From Bradyrhizobium sp. sGM-13 (lineage in GTDB: Bacteria > Pseudomonadota > Alphaproteobacteria > Rhizobiales > Xanthobacteraceae): DNA of 64,000 nucleotides. Shown here in pieces: positions 1-8,832 of this stretch (position 1 is the stretch's first letter; each line of letters starts with the position of its first letter). The notes beneath the pieces are model-generated. The model saw only the letters and a program-made list of their open reading frames with translations. It made no database searches and was not told where the DNA came from. Location of the stretch: assembly GCF_018398875.1 (NCBI RefSeq), contig NZ_JAGWDK010000008.1:1-64000 (forward strand), given 5' to 3'. The position numbers were made by a program, and so were the translations under genes.

Positions 1-51
1 TTCCATGCCGTCGCAATCGGATGGACCCTCAGAAATGTGTGCATGCCCTAG

Positions 52-72
52 TGCGTTCGCAGGGACGACGGT
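52..72. repeat. Fragment of the 120-bp GTCGTCCCTGCG palindromic repeat
   Basis: The right arm of the repeat seen in full at 40510-40627, 50299-50420 and 57667-57786 is present here (TGCGTTCGCAGGGACGACGG), abutting the stop codon of the P450 gene. The left arm is missing, so this is a truncated copy. Nothing else is visible in bases 1-51. Confidence 0.7.
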
Positions 73-3000
73 TTACCCGCCCGCCCAGACGTCCAGCACG
101 TAGCGGTTCTTGGTGCCGAGATCGTCGATCCAGCGCAGGCCGGCATCGGCGTCGGCGCCGGACTTTTCGCGATAGATCGCAACCAGCGCGGCCTTGACGT
201 CCGGCTCCATCTTGCTGCCGTCGCCGCAGACATAGACGATCGCGCCCTGCTCGATCAGGCTCCAGATGCGGTCCTTTTGCGCCGCCACCTGATGCTGCAC
301 ATAGGTCTTCGGCCCGTCGGCGCGCGAGAAGGCCGTGTGAAGTTCGGTGATGCCGTCGATCGCGAAGGCCTTCAACTCCGCGGCATAGAGAAAATCCTGT
401 TCGGGATGGCGGCAGCCGAAGAACAGCATCGCCGGGCCGAGCTTTGCGCCCTGCGCCTTGCGATGCGCACGCTCCTGCAGGAAGCCACGGAACGGCGCCA
501 GCCCCGTACCAGGACCGATCATGATCACGGGTTGGGCCGGATCGTCCGGCAGCCGGAAGCCGGCCTTGGTCACGCGTATGGTGGCATGCACGGTATCGCC
601 GACACGGCGGCCGGAGAGATAGTTCGAGCAGACGCCTTTGTAGACGCCGCGGCCGGAACTTGCGGGCGCTTCGACGACGGCGACGGTGACGCTGCAGCGC
701 GCAGAATCGGTCGAAGGTGACGATGAGATCGAATAATAGCGCGGTGCCAACAGCGATAGCATTTCCAGATAGGCGTGGAACGGCAGTTCGCAGGCCGGAT
801 GCTCTTCCAAGAGATCGAACACCGACTTGCGCTTGGCCAAGACGTCCGATCGGTAATGCTCGGTGGAAACATCGTCGTCGCCGACATAGGCCAGCAGCTT
901 CGGCTTGGTGACGGGACAGCGCGTGTGCTCCGACATGATCTGGATCTGCTTGCGGGTCGCGATCTGCTGCAACTCGACAAACTCGGTCAACAACCGCCCG
1001 ACCGACACGGCATCGCCGACCGGCAATTGCGCGCGGCGGCCCTCCGCGACGTGCAGCCGGATCTGGTCGGCGGGCAGAAAACCGAAGCGGCGCGCGACGG
1101 AATCGACCAACGCCGGATCGTTGCGCGGCACCACGCTGAGGTGGTCACCGACGCGGTAGGCGATGCCGGGCGGCAATTCCACCTCGATGTGGCGGGTCGA
1201 GCGGTCGGAAGGACTGGCGCCGGCCTTGTTCTGCAGTTCAGAATTGACCAGCACCTTCATCGGCGCGACGCCGCCCTGCGCCACGATGGTGTGAACGGCC
1301 GATGGCGCCACCGGCTCGATCGAATAAAGCGGCGCGTCGTCGGCGCTGCGGGCGAAGCCGGAATCGACGCCCAGCTCCTTCATGGCCGCGGGTGCTGCCG
1401 CCGCAAACCATTTTTGGAACTGGCCGTCGAGATCGCTGCGGGCGTCGCCCTCGCCGCGGCCGTAGAGGCTGCGCGCACCGTGCGCCGCCAACTGCTCGTC
1501 GATCATGCGCGGCACGGATTGATAGGTCGCGGCCCAGTCGCTGTTGCCGCAGCCGAACACGGCATATCGCACCTTGGCGAATGCGTCCTTTGGCAGGCCG
1601 CTGTCCAGCCATTTGACGAACTGCGTTGCGTTATCTGGGGCGGCGCCATTGTAGGAAGCGCAAAAGATCATCAGCGCGCCCTGCTCCGGCAGTTTGCCGA
1701 CGTAATCGTCGAGCGCGCCGAGTTTTGTCGCGAAGCCGTTGACCTCGGCGAGGTCAGCCACCCGCGTCGCCAGCTCTTCCGCGGTACCGAGGTTTGAACC
1801 ATAGAGCACCAATAGCGGCGTGTTGTGGCCCGGACGGGTCCGCGCCGGTGGCACCGCCGCGCTTGAGGCAGCGGCCGCGATAGCGGTGCGGCCGGCAAAC
1901 GCGCCACGGTCCTTGTCCGCGCGCGGACGCACCTTGATTTTGAAACCGTCCGGCTTGACCGTCAGCGTTTCCTTCAGGTGCATCTGGTAGCGGTGCACAT
2001 CGATCAGCTTGAAGCGCTGCAGGATCATGCCGATCGCCAGCGCCGCCTCGTGCATCGCAAAGCCGCGACCGATGCAGGCGCGCTGGCCGTTGCCGAATGG
2101 TTTCCAGGCATTGATCGGACGCGTGGCCTCGGCCTCGCGGCTGAAATTCTCAGGATCGAAGACGTCCGGGTTCGGACCCCAGACGCTGGGGTCGCGGTGC
2201 AGCGCCATCACCAAAACGGTGATGAACGTATTCTTCTTCAGCTTGTACTTGCCGCCGCTGATGGCCTCGTCCTGAAGCGGCGTGATGCCGTAGGCCGGCG
2301 CCGGCGGCCACATCCGCAGCGCTTCCTTCAACACTTGCGTGATATAAGTGAGCTGCGTGACCTGCTGATAAGTCGGCCTGGCGTTGATATCGGGCCCGAG
2401 CACCCGGTCGACTTCCTCATAGGCCTTCCTCAGCACCTCGGGATGCTTGAGTAGCGCGTAGATGGTGCACGAGAGAAGTCCGCTGGTGGTCTCGTGGCCC
2501 GCAATCAGGAAAGTGTTGATCTGGTAGCGGATGTTGATGTCGTCGAGCTGCTCGCCGGTCGAGCGGTCGATGCCGGTCATCATCGCGCCCAGCATGTCCT
2601 TCTTGCCTTCGGCGGCTTCCGCATTGTCGCGGCGCTCAGCGATGATCTCGTCCACCATCTTGTTCATGAAGGCGACGTCCTGGGCGAGCGTCTTGCGCCG
2701 CTTCTGCATCCACAGATTTTCCAGCGGCAGGCCGCGGGTCATCATGATGGTCTCGAGCGAGCGCACCAGCGACTCCACGAACGGGTGATAGTCGCGGCGG
2801 TAGAATGAATTGAAGCGGTAGTCGAAGCCGCAGAGACCAATCGTATCGAGCGTCAGCGCCGTCATATCGTGTACGACGTCGATCTCCTCGTCGGCGTTGA
2901 GCCGCTCCCATTTCTTCACGAGCTGCTCCGCGATATCGACCATGCTCGCGTGATAGGATTGCATCGCGCGGTTGCCGAACGGCTGCAGCAGGATGTTGTG

Positions 3001-3312
3001 CGCCTTGCTCCAGTTCGGCTCTGTCGTGTCGGCGGTGAACAGCCCGTCACCGCCGACGGCGCGGACGCGGCGCAGCGAGCCGCGCACAGTCTTGTCGAAA
3101 CGCTTCTCGTCGGAGAGCTCGTCGATCAGATCGTGGCCGGAGACAATCACGATCGGCGCGCCCATCATGTCGAGCCAGAAGATCGGCCCGAGCTCCTTGG
3201 ACAGCTTGACCAGATGCTGCACCGGCGCGTTGGGATCCAGCGACAGCATGTTGCCGATGACGGGCTTCTTCGGCGGATGCGGGATCGGACTGAGTTTATT
3301 GCTGGACGCCAT
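73..3312 (-). CDS. Self-sufficient cytochrome P450/NADPH-P450 reductase fusion (CYP102, BM3-like)
   Basis: This protein of 1079 aa fuses a P450 to its diflavin reductase, so NADPH electrons pass through FAD and FMN to heme in one soluble chain. CYP102 enzymes hydroxylate or epoxidise fatty acids. The P450 half shows the I-helix AGHETTSG (271-278), the ExxR motif EALR (330-333) and the heme loop FGNGQRACIG with ligand Cys413. An Ala/Pro-rich linker (about 470-498) leads into a flavodoxin domain beginning LLVLYGSNLGTAEE (about 500-645). The FAD/NADPH domain carries YSISSSP and GTGLAPFRGFLQ. Length fits the family (about 1050-1080 aa). The start at 3312 follows GGGGAG; the frame stays open 216 bp further upstream, but that part translates a repeat. 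It is the last gene of the minus-strand lipid block, downstream of an epoxide hydrolase. The substrate is inferred only from the family. Confidence 0.93.
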   Translation of the reverse strand: MASSNKLSPIPHPPKKPVIGNMLSLDPNAPVQHLVKLSKELGPIFWLDMMGAPIVIVSGHDLIDELSDEKRFDKTVRGSLRRVRAVGGDGLFTADTTEPNWSKAHNILLQPFGNRAMQSYHASMVDIAEQLVKKWERLNADEEIDVVHDMTALTLDTIGLCGFDYRFNSFYRRDYHPFVESLVRSLETIMMTRGLPLENLWMQKRRKTLAQDVAFMNKMVDEIIAERRDNAEAAEGKKDMLGAMMTGIDRSTGEQLDDINIRYQINTFLIAGHETTSGLLSCTIYALLKHPEVLRKAYEEVDRVLGPDINARPTYQQVTQLTYITQVLKEALRMWPPAPAYGITPLQDEAISGGKYKLKKNTFITVLVMALHRDPSVWGPNPDVFDPENFSREAEATRPINAWKPFGNGQRACIGRGFAMHEAALAIGMILQRFKLIDVHRYQMHLKETLTVKPDGFKIKVRPRADKDRGAFAGRTAIAAAASSAAVPPARTRPGHNTPLLVLYGSNLGTAEELATRVADLAEVNGFATKLGALDDYVGKLPEQGALMIFCASYNGAAPDNATQFVKWLDSGLPKDAFAKVRYAVFGCGNSDWAATYQSVPRMIDEQLAAHGARSLYGRGEGDARSDLDGQFQKWFAAAAPAAMKELGVDSGFARSADDAPLYSIEPVAPSAVHTIVAQGGVAPMKVLVNSELQNKAGASPSDRSTRHIEVELPPGIAYRVGDHLSVVPRNDPALVDSVARRFGFLPADQIRLHVAEGRRAQLPVGDAVSVGRLLTEFVELQQIATRKQIQIMSEHTRCPVTKPKLLAYVGDDDVSTEHYRSDVLAKRKSVFDLLEEHPACELPFHAYLEMLSLLAPRYYSISSSPSTDSARCSVTVAVVEAPASSGRGVYKGVCSNYLSGRRVGDTVHATIRVTKAGFRLPDDPAQPVIMIGPGTGLAPFRGFLQERAHRKAQGAKLGPAMLFFGCRHPEQDFLYAAELKAFAIDGITELHTAFSRADGPKTYVQHQVAAQKDRIWSLIEQGAIVYVCGDGSKMEPDVKAALVAIYREKSGADADAGLRWIDDLGTKNRYVLDVWAGG

Positions 3313-3348
3313 TGTCGAAGTGTCTCCCCTGCCTAATCCCATCCACGC

Positions 3349-3486
3349 CGTCATTCCGAGGCGATGCGAAGCCGTCTCAGCAACGTCATTCCGGGATGGT
3401 CCGAAGGACCAGACCCGGAATCTCAAGATTCTCAGGTGCGCAATTGCGCACCATAGTTCGATGCTTCGCATCGCCCCGGAATGACG
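3349..3486. repeat. Palindromic intergenic repeat (REP-like doublet)
   Basis: Inverted arms CGTCATTCCGAGGCGATG (from 3349) and CATCGCCCCGGAATGACG (to 3486) enclose smaller hairpins, including the perfect 18-bp palindrome GGTGCGCAATTGCGCACC at 3435-3452. The element fills the gap between the epoxide hydrolase and P450 genes. Elements beginning GTCATTCCG are common in Bradyrhizobium and Rhodopseudomonas intergenic DNA (from memory). It could fold in mRNA and modulate read-through into the P450 gene. Confidence 0.75.
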
Positions 3487-3520
3487 GCGCGAGACGTTTC
3501 GCTCGTAGGTCGCGTCATTC

Positions 3521-4516
3521 TCACCCAAACCGCTTTCTGCGCCACTCGATCAGCTTGGCGCTGACCTCGTCCGGCTTTTCCTGCTGCGTCCAATGGCCAC
3601 TGTCGCGCACGAGATACTTCTCGAGGTCCGGCACCAGCTTTTCCATGCCCTCGGTGGCCGACGGCGGCAGCACCGCGTCGTTCTCGGCCATGATCATCAG
3701 CGACGGTACGCGGACGGTATGGTCGAGCCCTTCCGAGCGCTGCCAGTTGCGGGAAAAATTGCGGTACCAGTTGATGCCGCCGGTGAAGCCGGTCTTGGTG
3801 AAAGTATCGACGAACACCTGCTTTTCTTCCGCCGACAGGATCGGCGTGCGCGGATCGTGCTTGGCATCGTAATTCGCGATCATCTGTGGAAACGCCAGGT
3901 TGAGTCGCGCTGATGCGCCGACACCCGCAATCGGCTGCTCCTCCGGCGTACCCGGGGGCCGCGCCACCGGCTTGCGCATGAACGCGTCAAAGGTCTGCTC
4001 GACCCGGCTGCCGAAAATCCTGTCAGGCTCGCGGCCGGGGTCCTGGAATTGCACGATGTACATCTTGTCGCCGAAGCGCTGCCGAAACAGCTCGATTGGA
4101 TCGGCCGGCATGCGATCCCAATGCGGGGTGTTGACGCCAACGACGCCGGCGACGCGATTAAGATGACGCAGTGGCATCTGCCAGACGACGAAGCCGCCCC
4201 AGTCGTGGCCGACGAAGATCGCCTTGTCAATTTGGAGATGATCGAGCAGACCGACGAGATCGCCGGTCAGATGCTCCATGTCGTAGTCCTCGACCGGCTC
4301 GGGGCGGTCGGTCGCGCCATAGCCGCGCTGATCCGGCGCAATCACCCGGATGCCGGCCTCGCTCAGCGCCTTGATCTGGTGCCGCCAGGAGAACGCGATC
4401 TCCGGCCAGCCGTGACATAGAACGAGCGGCGGCTTGTCGGACTTCGGCCCCGCCTCGTAATAGCCCAAGCGAATACCGTTCACCTCGGCGAATTGCAGCG
4501 GCGGCATTTCAATCAT
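3521..4516 (-). CDS. Epoxide hydrolase, alpha/beta-hydrolase fold
   Basis: This 331-aa protein probably opens epoxides to vicinal diols in the cytoplasm. The oxyanion-hole motif HGWPE (35-39) and nucleophile elbow GHDWGG (103-108, Asp105) are those of epoxide hydrolases; the Asp nucleophile excludes a Ser esterase. The C-terminal DSGHWTQQEKP supplies the base His. It starts 10 bp after the WS/DGAT stop, so the two are very likely co-transcribed, and the CYP102 gene follows about 200 bp downstream. A P450 able to epoxidise unsaturated acyl chains next to an epoxide hydrolase suggests linked steps, but that is inference. Fluoroacetate or haloalkane dehalogenases share the fold; HGWPE favours an epoxide hydrolase. 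Confidence 0.88.
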   Translation of the reverse strand: MIEMPPLQFAEVNGIRLGYYEAGPKSDKPPLVLCHGWPEIAFSWRHQIKALSEAGIRVIAPDQRGYGATDRPEPVEDYDMEHLTGDLVGLLDHLQIDKAIFVGHDWGGFVVWQMPLRHLNRVAGVVGVNTPHWDRMPADPIELFRQRFGDKMYIVQFQDPGREPDRIFGSRVEQTFDAFMRKPVARPPGTPEEQPIAGVGASARLNLAFPQMIANYDAKHDPRTPILSAEEKQVFVDTFTKTGFTGGINWYRNFSRNWQRSEGLDHTVRVPSLMIMAENDAVLPPSATEGMEKLVPDLEKYLVRDSGHWTQQEKPDEVSAKLIEWRRKRFG

Positions 4517-4526
4517 GGCAGGCCCC

Positions 4527-6070
4527 CTATTCAGCGGCGCGGGTCATGCTCGGCGGCGGCGCGAACGCCGCCTCCAGCGCTTCAAATTCGACCGGAAGCA
4601 TGTCGCAGAGAATCTGGACATGCGGAATGATGTTGGCGCCGGCGATGAAACCGAAATCGAGCTGGTCGCGATAGCTCTGCACGGTGATGTTGAGCGCGAT
4701 GCCATGCGTCGAGATCGACACCGGGAAGATGTGCAGCAGCTCGGCGCCGGCAGCATACAGCGTCTGCCGCGGGCCAGGCACGTTTGATACGGTGATGTTG
4801 GCCGCCGGTGGCAGCACGTCGGAGAGGTTGGAGCGGCTGTAGAGCAACGCAAGAATCTGGGTCACGATCGGCGCGCCCAGCATCGAAAGGTTGGAGACTT
4901 GCGGCATCAGCGCCCGCAGCGGATGCGACATCTCCTTCGACTTGGTGGATTGCGCGATGATGGTTTCCAGCCGCGTCTTGGGATCGCCGACATTGGTGGC
5001 GATCGCGCAGATCATGCCGAACACCTGGTTGTTGGCATCGGCGTTGCCCTCCTCGCGCAGCGAGATCGGCACCGCTGCGGTCAGCGATTTGCTGGGCAGC
5101 GCGCCCTGGCTGATCAGGTAGCGGCGCACCACGCCTGAAGACAGCGCCAGCACGACGTCGTTGAGCTTGCCGCCGGACGTCTTTGCCAGCGCCTTGGCGC
5201 GCGACAGCGAGATCGAGGTGCCGGCGAAGCTGCGCTCTGACGAGATCGTCTTGTTGAGGATGGTCGGCGGCGAGGCCATGCTGGCCAGACTATCGCGCGA
5301 CTTCGGATCCGAAACCTTGCCCACCACATCTGACACACTCTTGAGCATCGTCGGAATGCTGCTGGCGATTTCACCGCACTCTCGATCTGGAACATGGCGT
5401 TGTCGAACAGGATCGATCCGAGATCGCTTTTTCCCGAGCGCGGCAGCTCGAGACTCTTTGGCGCCGCCTTCGGGTCGAACGGCTGGGTCCAGAGCTGCTG
5501 GTAGGAATCGATCAGGTTGGCGGCGATGTCGCGCGGCTCCGGTGCCACCTTGCGCGCGGTGGGCGGATCGACCTGGCGCGGCACCGGCGTGATGTCGTAG
5601 ATCATGCTGGTGAGCGCGGCCCCGGCGCCGCCGTCGATGCAGGCATGGTGCATCTTGGAGTAAAGCCCGATCTCGTTGTCCTTCATGCCTTCGAAGACAT
5701 AGAACTCCCAGAGCGGGCGGGCGCGGTTGAGCAATTTGGCATGCATCCAGCCGACGATGCGCTCCAGCGTCGCGCGATCGCGCGGCGCCGGCAGGCTGGC
5801 GCGGAAGATGTGGCGGTCGATGTCGAACTGGTCGTCCTCGACCCAGGACGGATGATCGATGTCGAGTGGCGCCTTCTCCAGGCGGGCTTTCAGGATCGGC
5901 GCGATGTGCAGCCGCGAGGCGATCATCGCCCTGAACTCTTCGAAGAAGTCGCCCTTGTAGCCTTCGGGCAGGCGGAAGATCGCCATGCTGCCGACATGCA
6001 TCGGCATTTCCGGGGTTTCCAGATACAGAAACGACGCGTCCAGCGAAGACAGCTTCTTGGCGTCCGCCAT
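4527..6070 (-). pseudogene. Wax ester synthase/diacylglycerol acyltransferase (WS/DGAT), frameshifted
   Basis: WS/DGAT enzymes transfer acyl-CoA to alcohols or diacylglycerol to make storage wax or triacylglycerol. The N-terminal part (MADAKKLSSLDASFLYLE, start 6070 after GAGGAAAAT) has the active-site HHACIDGG (141-148). The C-terminal part, from about 5350 down to 4527, has the family's PLRALMPQVSNL, NITVSNVPGPR and LGALIVPDP-like C-terminal segments in another frame. The two frames meet near 5364-5374, where one base appears missing: 1544 bp is 3x514+2, and adding one base would read through SAV-K-x-IASSIPTMLKSVSD. Apart from this the gene is full length (about 515 codons) and undegraded, so a sequencing error or a very recent mutation are both possible. 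A protein start at internal Met (5348) would lack the catalytic His. Confidence 0.85.
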
Positions 6071-6225
6071 ATTTTCCTCCCGCAGTAGAAAACGCGGCGC
6101 CTTGGCGGCGCTTCTGGCGTCTGGAATGTCTTTGTTATTGGAGCATATCCGAAAACCGGCAGCCATCCCGCATCAATTGCAGAACGGTATCTTTCGCGAT
6201 CATGCCCTTAGCTCAGGGCGTGGAT
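6071..6225. other. Gene-free gap between WS/DGAT and alpha/beta hydrolase
   Basis: These 155 bp hold a fragment reading GGAGCATATCCGAAAACCGG (6137-6156), which resembles part of the repeat at 14551-14654. On the minus strand GCCCT-GAGCTA-AGGGC forms a small hairpin without a T-run just after the hydrolase stop. No other feature was seen. Confidence 0.4.
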
Positions 6226-7032
6226 TCAGGATTGTGCATTTTCGGGGGGCCCATAGGCAATGGCAAATGGCCCTGATCGATCAAAATGCTTAAACTCGCC
6301 TTCCGCCTGCGCCAGGCGGTCGGCTACTGCCCACAATGCTGCGGGGTTGACGCCAAGCCCGATATGGCTGGCGAGGTGGACCTCGATGTTTTCGGCGGTT
6401 GCGGAGGGACGCAACAGGCTGGTGTGCCAGTTCACGATGCCGTCGGTCCGCGAATAGATCGAGGTCGCCGGCACCGGCAGGTCACCGGCAATGGCCAAGC
6501 GGATTTCCGGATTGTCGTCGACAGTTTCCCCCGACAGCACCTCATAGAGCCGCGTGGCGTTGGTCGCGCGTATATCGCTGGCAAACGGGCTGCCCAGCGT
6601 GATCACCGAGCGCACCATGTCCGGCATCTGCAGTGCGAGATCGCGCGCATAGACGCCGCCGAGGCTCCAGCCGACGAGACTGACCTTGCGGCCTGTGGCT
6701 TCATAGATGCGCCTCAGGAGAGCTTGCAGTGCCCCGCGCTTGGAAGCGATGCCGCCGAAATTGCGGCCCATGTCCCAGGCATAGGTGTCGTAGCCGAGTT
6801 CTTTCAGATAGCGCCGCATCGGCGCCATCGATAGATCGCTGGCGAGAAACCCCGGCAGCGCCAGCACCGGATGCCCGTCGCCCCTCGGCGCACGCAACAA
6901 CAGCGGCGACAGCAACAGGCTCGAATTCAGCTCGAACAGCGCCCGCGTCTCGGCCAGCATCAGAAACAAGCTTGGCGGCCGAAGCCGCTGCTCCTCTGTT
7001 GCCGCGCCGCTTTCCGCGATGGCCACTCTCAC
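6226..7032 (-). CDS. Alpha/beta hydrolase (lipase/esterase-like)
   Basis: This is a probable cytoplasmic serine hydrolase of 268 aa. It has the nucleophile elbow GWSLGG (121-126, Ser123), an upstream ALPGFLASD oxyanion region, a SRTDGIVNW acid loop and an ASHIGLGVNP loop holding the likely catalytic His. The chosen start is the GTG at 7032, which overlaps the preceding gene's stop (GTGA), implying translational coupling; a second GTG lies at 7026. The frame is open to 7257, but that part is the shadow of the upstream gene. Position between the DUF6489-like gene and the WS/DGAT suggests acylglycerol or wax turnover. The exact substrate cannot be read from sequence. Confidence 0.8.
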   Translation of the reverse strand: MRVAIAESGAATEEQRLRPPSLFLMLAETRALFELNSSLLLSPLLLRAPRGDGHPVLALPGFLASDLSMAPMRRYLKELGYDTYAWDMGRNFGGIASKRGALQALLRRIYEATGRKVSLVGWSLGGVYARDLALQMPDMVRSVITLGSPFASDIRATNATRLYEVLSGETVDDNPEIRLAIAGDLPVPATSIYSRTDGIVNWHTSLLRPSATAENIEVHLASHIGLGVNPAALWAVADRLAQAEGEFKHFDRSGPFAIAYGPPENAQS

Positions 7033-7280
7033 TTGTCCTTCTTGGCCATGCCGCCGAGCCCGGCCATGGTCACGAACATATCCTGGAATCGCTCGGCGAT
7101 CTTGGGATCGAACGTGAACCAACTCTGGATCAGCGATTCCGGCGACACCTTTTCGATGTTGGCCATCACCTGCTGCTGCATCTTGTCCATCACGGCGGTC
7201 TGCATCGGCGAGACGTCTGGCAATCCGAAGAACTGCCTGGCCTCCAGCGGCGTGCAATCGATTTCGACATTAACTTTCAT
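7029..7280 (-). CDS. Small conserved protein, DUF6489-like
   Basis: An 83-aa soluble protein starting MKVNVEIDCTPLEARQFFG and rich in Met and Gln (MQTAVMDKMQQQV), ending in a charged GMAKKDK tail. It has no signal peptide, membrane segment or catalytic motif. From memory it matches a small alphaproteobacterial family named DUF6489; this is unverified. It overlaps the downstream hydrolase by 4 bp, making a two-gene unit that heads the lipid block. The composition (helical, Met/Gln-rich, PDVSPMQTAV) is reminiscent of phasin-like or polyester-granule accessory peptides, but that is speculation. Confidence 0.75.
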   Translation of the reverse strand: MKVNVEIDCTPLEARQFFGLPDVSPMQTAVMDKMQQQVMANIEKVSPESLIQSWFTFDPKIAERFQDMFVTMAGLGGMAKKDK

Positions 7281-7381
7281 GACCGCTCCTTATCGCGCTG
7301 CCCTTGCTGCAGTATCGACACGACGGACCGAGTCATGCAAGGACCAGCGCCGGTCCCCATTCCCTTCAATTCCCGATATGG

Positions 7382-8635
7382 TCAACCAAAGCGTTCGATC
7401 GCAAACGGCCTGACATCGGCAAACGGCGTCTCGCCGGTCATCATTTCGGCCAGCAGGCGGCCGGTCGCGGGTCCGAGCGTCAGGCCGTGGTGCTGGTGGC
7501 CGAAATCGAACCACAGCCCGCAATGGCGGGGTGCCTTGCCGATCACCGGCAGCATATCCGGCAGGCAGGGCCGCGCCCCCATCCAGGGCTTGGTGTCGAC
7601 CGGCTCGCCGAGCGGGAACAGTCGGTGCGCCCGCGGCAGGGCCCGGTCGACCTGGATCGGCGTTGGTGGTGCATCGCGGTGGGCAAACTCGGCGCCGGTC
7701 GTGAGCCGAATGCCGCGGTTCATCGGCGCCAGGAGATAGCCGAGATCGGTGTCCAGCACGGGATGATTCAAGACCGCATTGCCGCGCGGCTTGAGATGCA
7801 AATGGTAACCACGCTTGACCTGAAGCGGGATCGAATAGCCGAGCGGGGCGAGGATCTGGTCGGACCACGGCCCCATCGCCACCACCACCTCGCGCGCCGC
7901 AATAGTGCCTTCCAGCGTCGCCACCCGCCACCGTCCGCTCGACTGTTCGAGCGTTCGGGCGTCGCCGACCAGGTAACGCCCGCCCTTGCGGCCGAACAGC
8001 GCCGCATAGGCCTTGGCCAGCCCACCGGGATCGGGCACAAATCCCGGCGCGGGAAAATGGATCGCGCCGCTGAAATCGCCGCTCAGGTGCGGCTCGCGCG
8101 CTGATATCGCAGGCCGATCCAGCACCTCGCCGGCGACGCCATGCTCCCCGGCGCGCTTGAGATCCTGCACTGCAGTCGCAAGGGTTGCCTCGGAACGAAA
8201 CAGCTTGATCCAGCCGGTCCGCCGCAACAGCTCCGGCACATTGGCTTCCGCAATCAGCGCCTCATGCTCGATCAGGCTGCGCTGGATCAACGGCAATTCG
8301 GCCATTGCGCTGTGCAGTGCACGCTCCGGTGAAGAGGCGAGGAAATAGCGTGTCAGCCACGGCAGGAAGACCGGCAGATCCCTGAAGTGATAATGCACCT
8401 GCGGCGCACGAAGAAACGCGTAGCGCAGGATTTGGCCCACGTCCCGCGGAAACATGTAGGGAAAGACCGAAGCGCATTCGATCAGCCCTCCATTGCCGTA
8501 ACTGGTTTCCTCGCCGGCTGTATCATGACGGTCGATCAGAACCACGTTCCGGCCGCGTTTTTGCAGGTGCAAAGCGGCGCTGACGCCGACCATGCCCGCA
8601 CCTAGGACGAGAACGTCGGCCTTCAGTTCCGCCAT
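7382..8635 (-). CDS. FAD-dependent D-amino-acid dehydrogenase (DadA/DAO family)
   Basis: A 417-aa flavoprotein that likely deaminates D-amino acids oxidatively and passes electrons to the respiratory chain. The N-terminal Rossmann motif VLVLGAGMVG (8-17) binds FAD, followed by IDRHDTAGEETSYGNGG, typical of DadA. The C-terminal segment ARPCLPDMLPVIGKAP with FGHQHHGLTLGPATG closes the FAD site. The start at 8635 is the Met right before the dinucleotide fold; upstream codons translate the promoter region. It diverges from a peptide-type ABC operon whose substrate-binding protein starts 198 bp away, so uptake of (D-)amino-acid-containing peptides followed by oxidation is a reasonable inference. 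Other DAO-family roles (sarcosine, glycine or hydroxyproline oxidation) cannot be excluded. Confidence 0.85.
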   Translation of the reverse strand: MAELKADVLVLGAGMVGVSAALHLQKRGRNVVLIDRHDTAGEETSYGNGGLIECASVFPYMFPRDVGQILRYAFLRAPQVHYHFRDLPVFLPWLTRYFLASSPERALHSAMAELPLIQRSLIEHEALIAEANVPELLRRTGWIKLFRSEATLATAVQDLKRAGEHGVAGEVLDRPAISAREPHLSGDFSGAIHFPAPGFVPDPGGLAKAYAALFGRKGGRYLVGDARTLEQSSGRWRVATLEGTIAAREVVVAMGPWSDQILAPLGYSIPLQVKRGYHLHLKPRGNAVLNHPVLDTDLGYLLAPMNRGIRLTTGAEFAHRDAPPTPIQVDRALPRAHRLFPLGEPVDTKPWMGARPCLPDMLPVIGKAPRHCGLWFDFGHQHHGLTLGPATGRLLAEMMTGETPFADVRPFAIERFG

Positions 8636-8666
8636 CCGGCACTCCAAAAGTTTAAAGTTTAATGTC

Positions 8667-8684
8667 ACGTGCTCGCGTGCACGT
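8667..8684. promoter_or_regulatory. Candidate operator in the dadA-like/ABC divergent promoter
   Basis: ACGTGC-TCGCGT-GCACGT is an 18-bp inverted repeat with perfect 6-bp arms inside the 197-bp divergent region. It lies 32 bp upstream of the flavoprotein start, preceded by the AT-rich direct repeat AAGTTTAAAGTTTAA. No local regulator gene accompanies it, so the binding protein is unknown. Confidence 0.35.
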
Positions 8685-8832
8685 CTTAAGGTGCAAAATA
8701 GACTTTGCCGCACCGCCGCGCAAACCGGCACGCAGTGCGGGATAATGAAGCTTGCGCGGTGGCTGGACTCTGGCAACATGGCTCGGCAATATCCGGCGGA
8801 AATTGCTGACCAAAAGCGGGGAAATCGAACAA

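Noticed and set aside
775..1797. 340-codon open frame on the plus strand
   Set aside because: It is antisense to the reductase domain of the P450 fusion; no motif or ribosome-binding site.
3313..3528. N-terminal extension of 72 residues on the P450 fusion
   Set aside because: The extension translates the palindromic repeat; the Met at 3312 has a good ribosome-binding site and matches family N-termini.
5114..5348. Two separate acyltransferase genes instead of one broken gene
   Set aside because: The overlapping part of the N-terminal frame translates the same DNA as the C-terminal frame in a shifted, non-family reading, so a single frameshifted gene explains it better.
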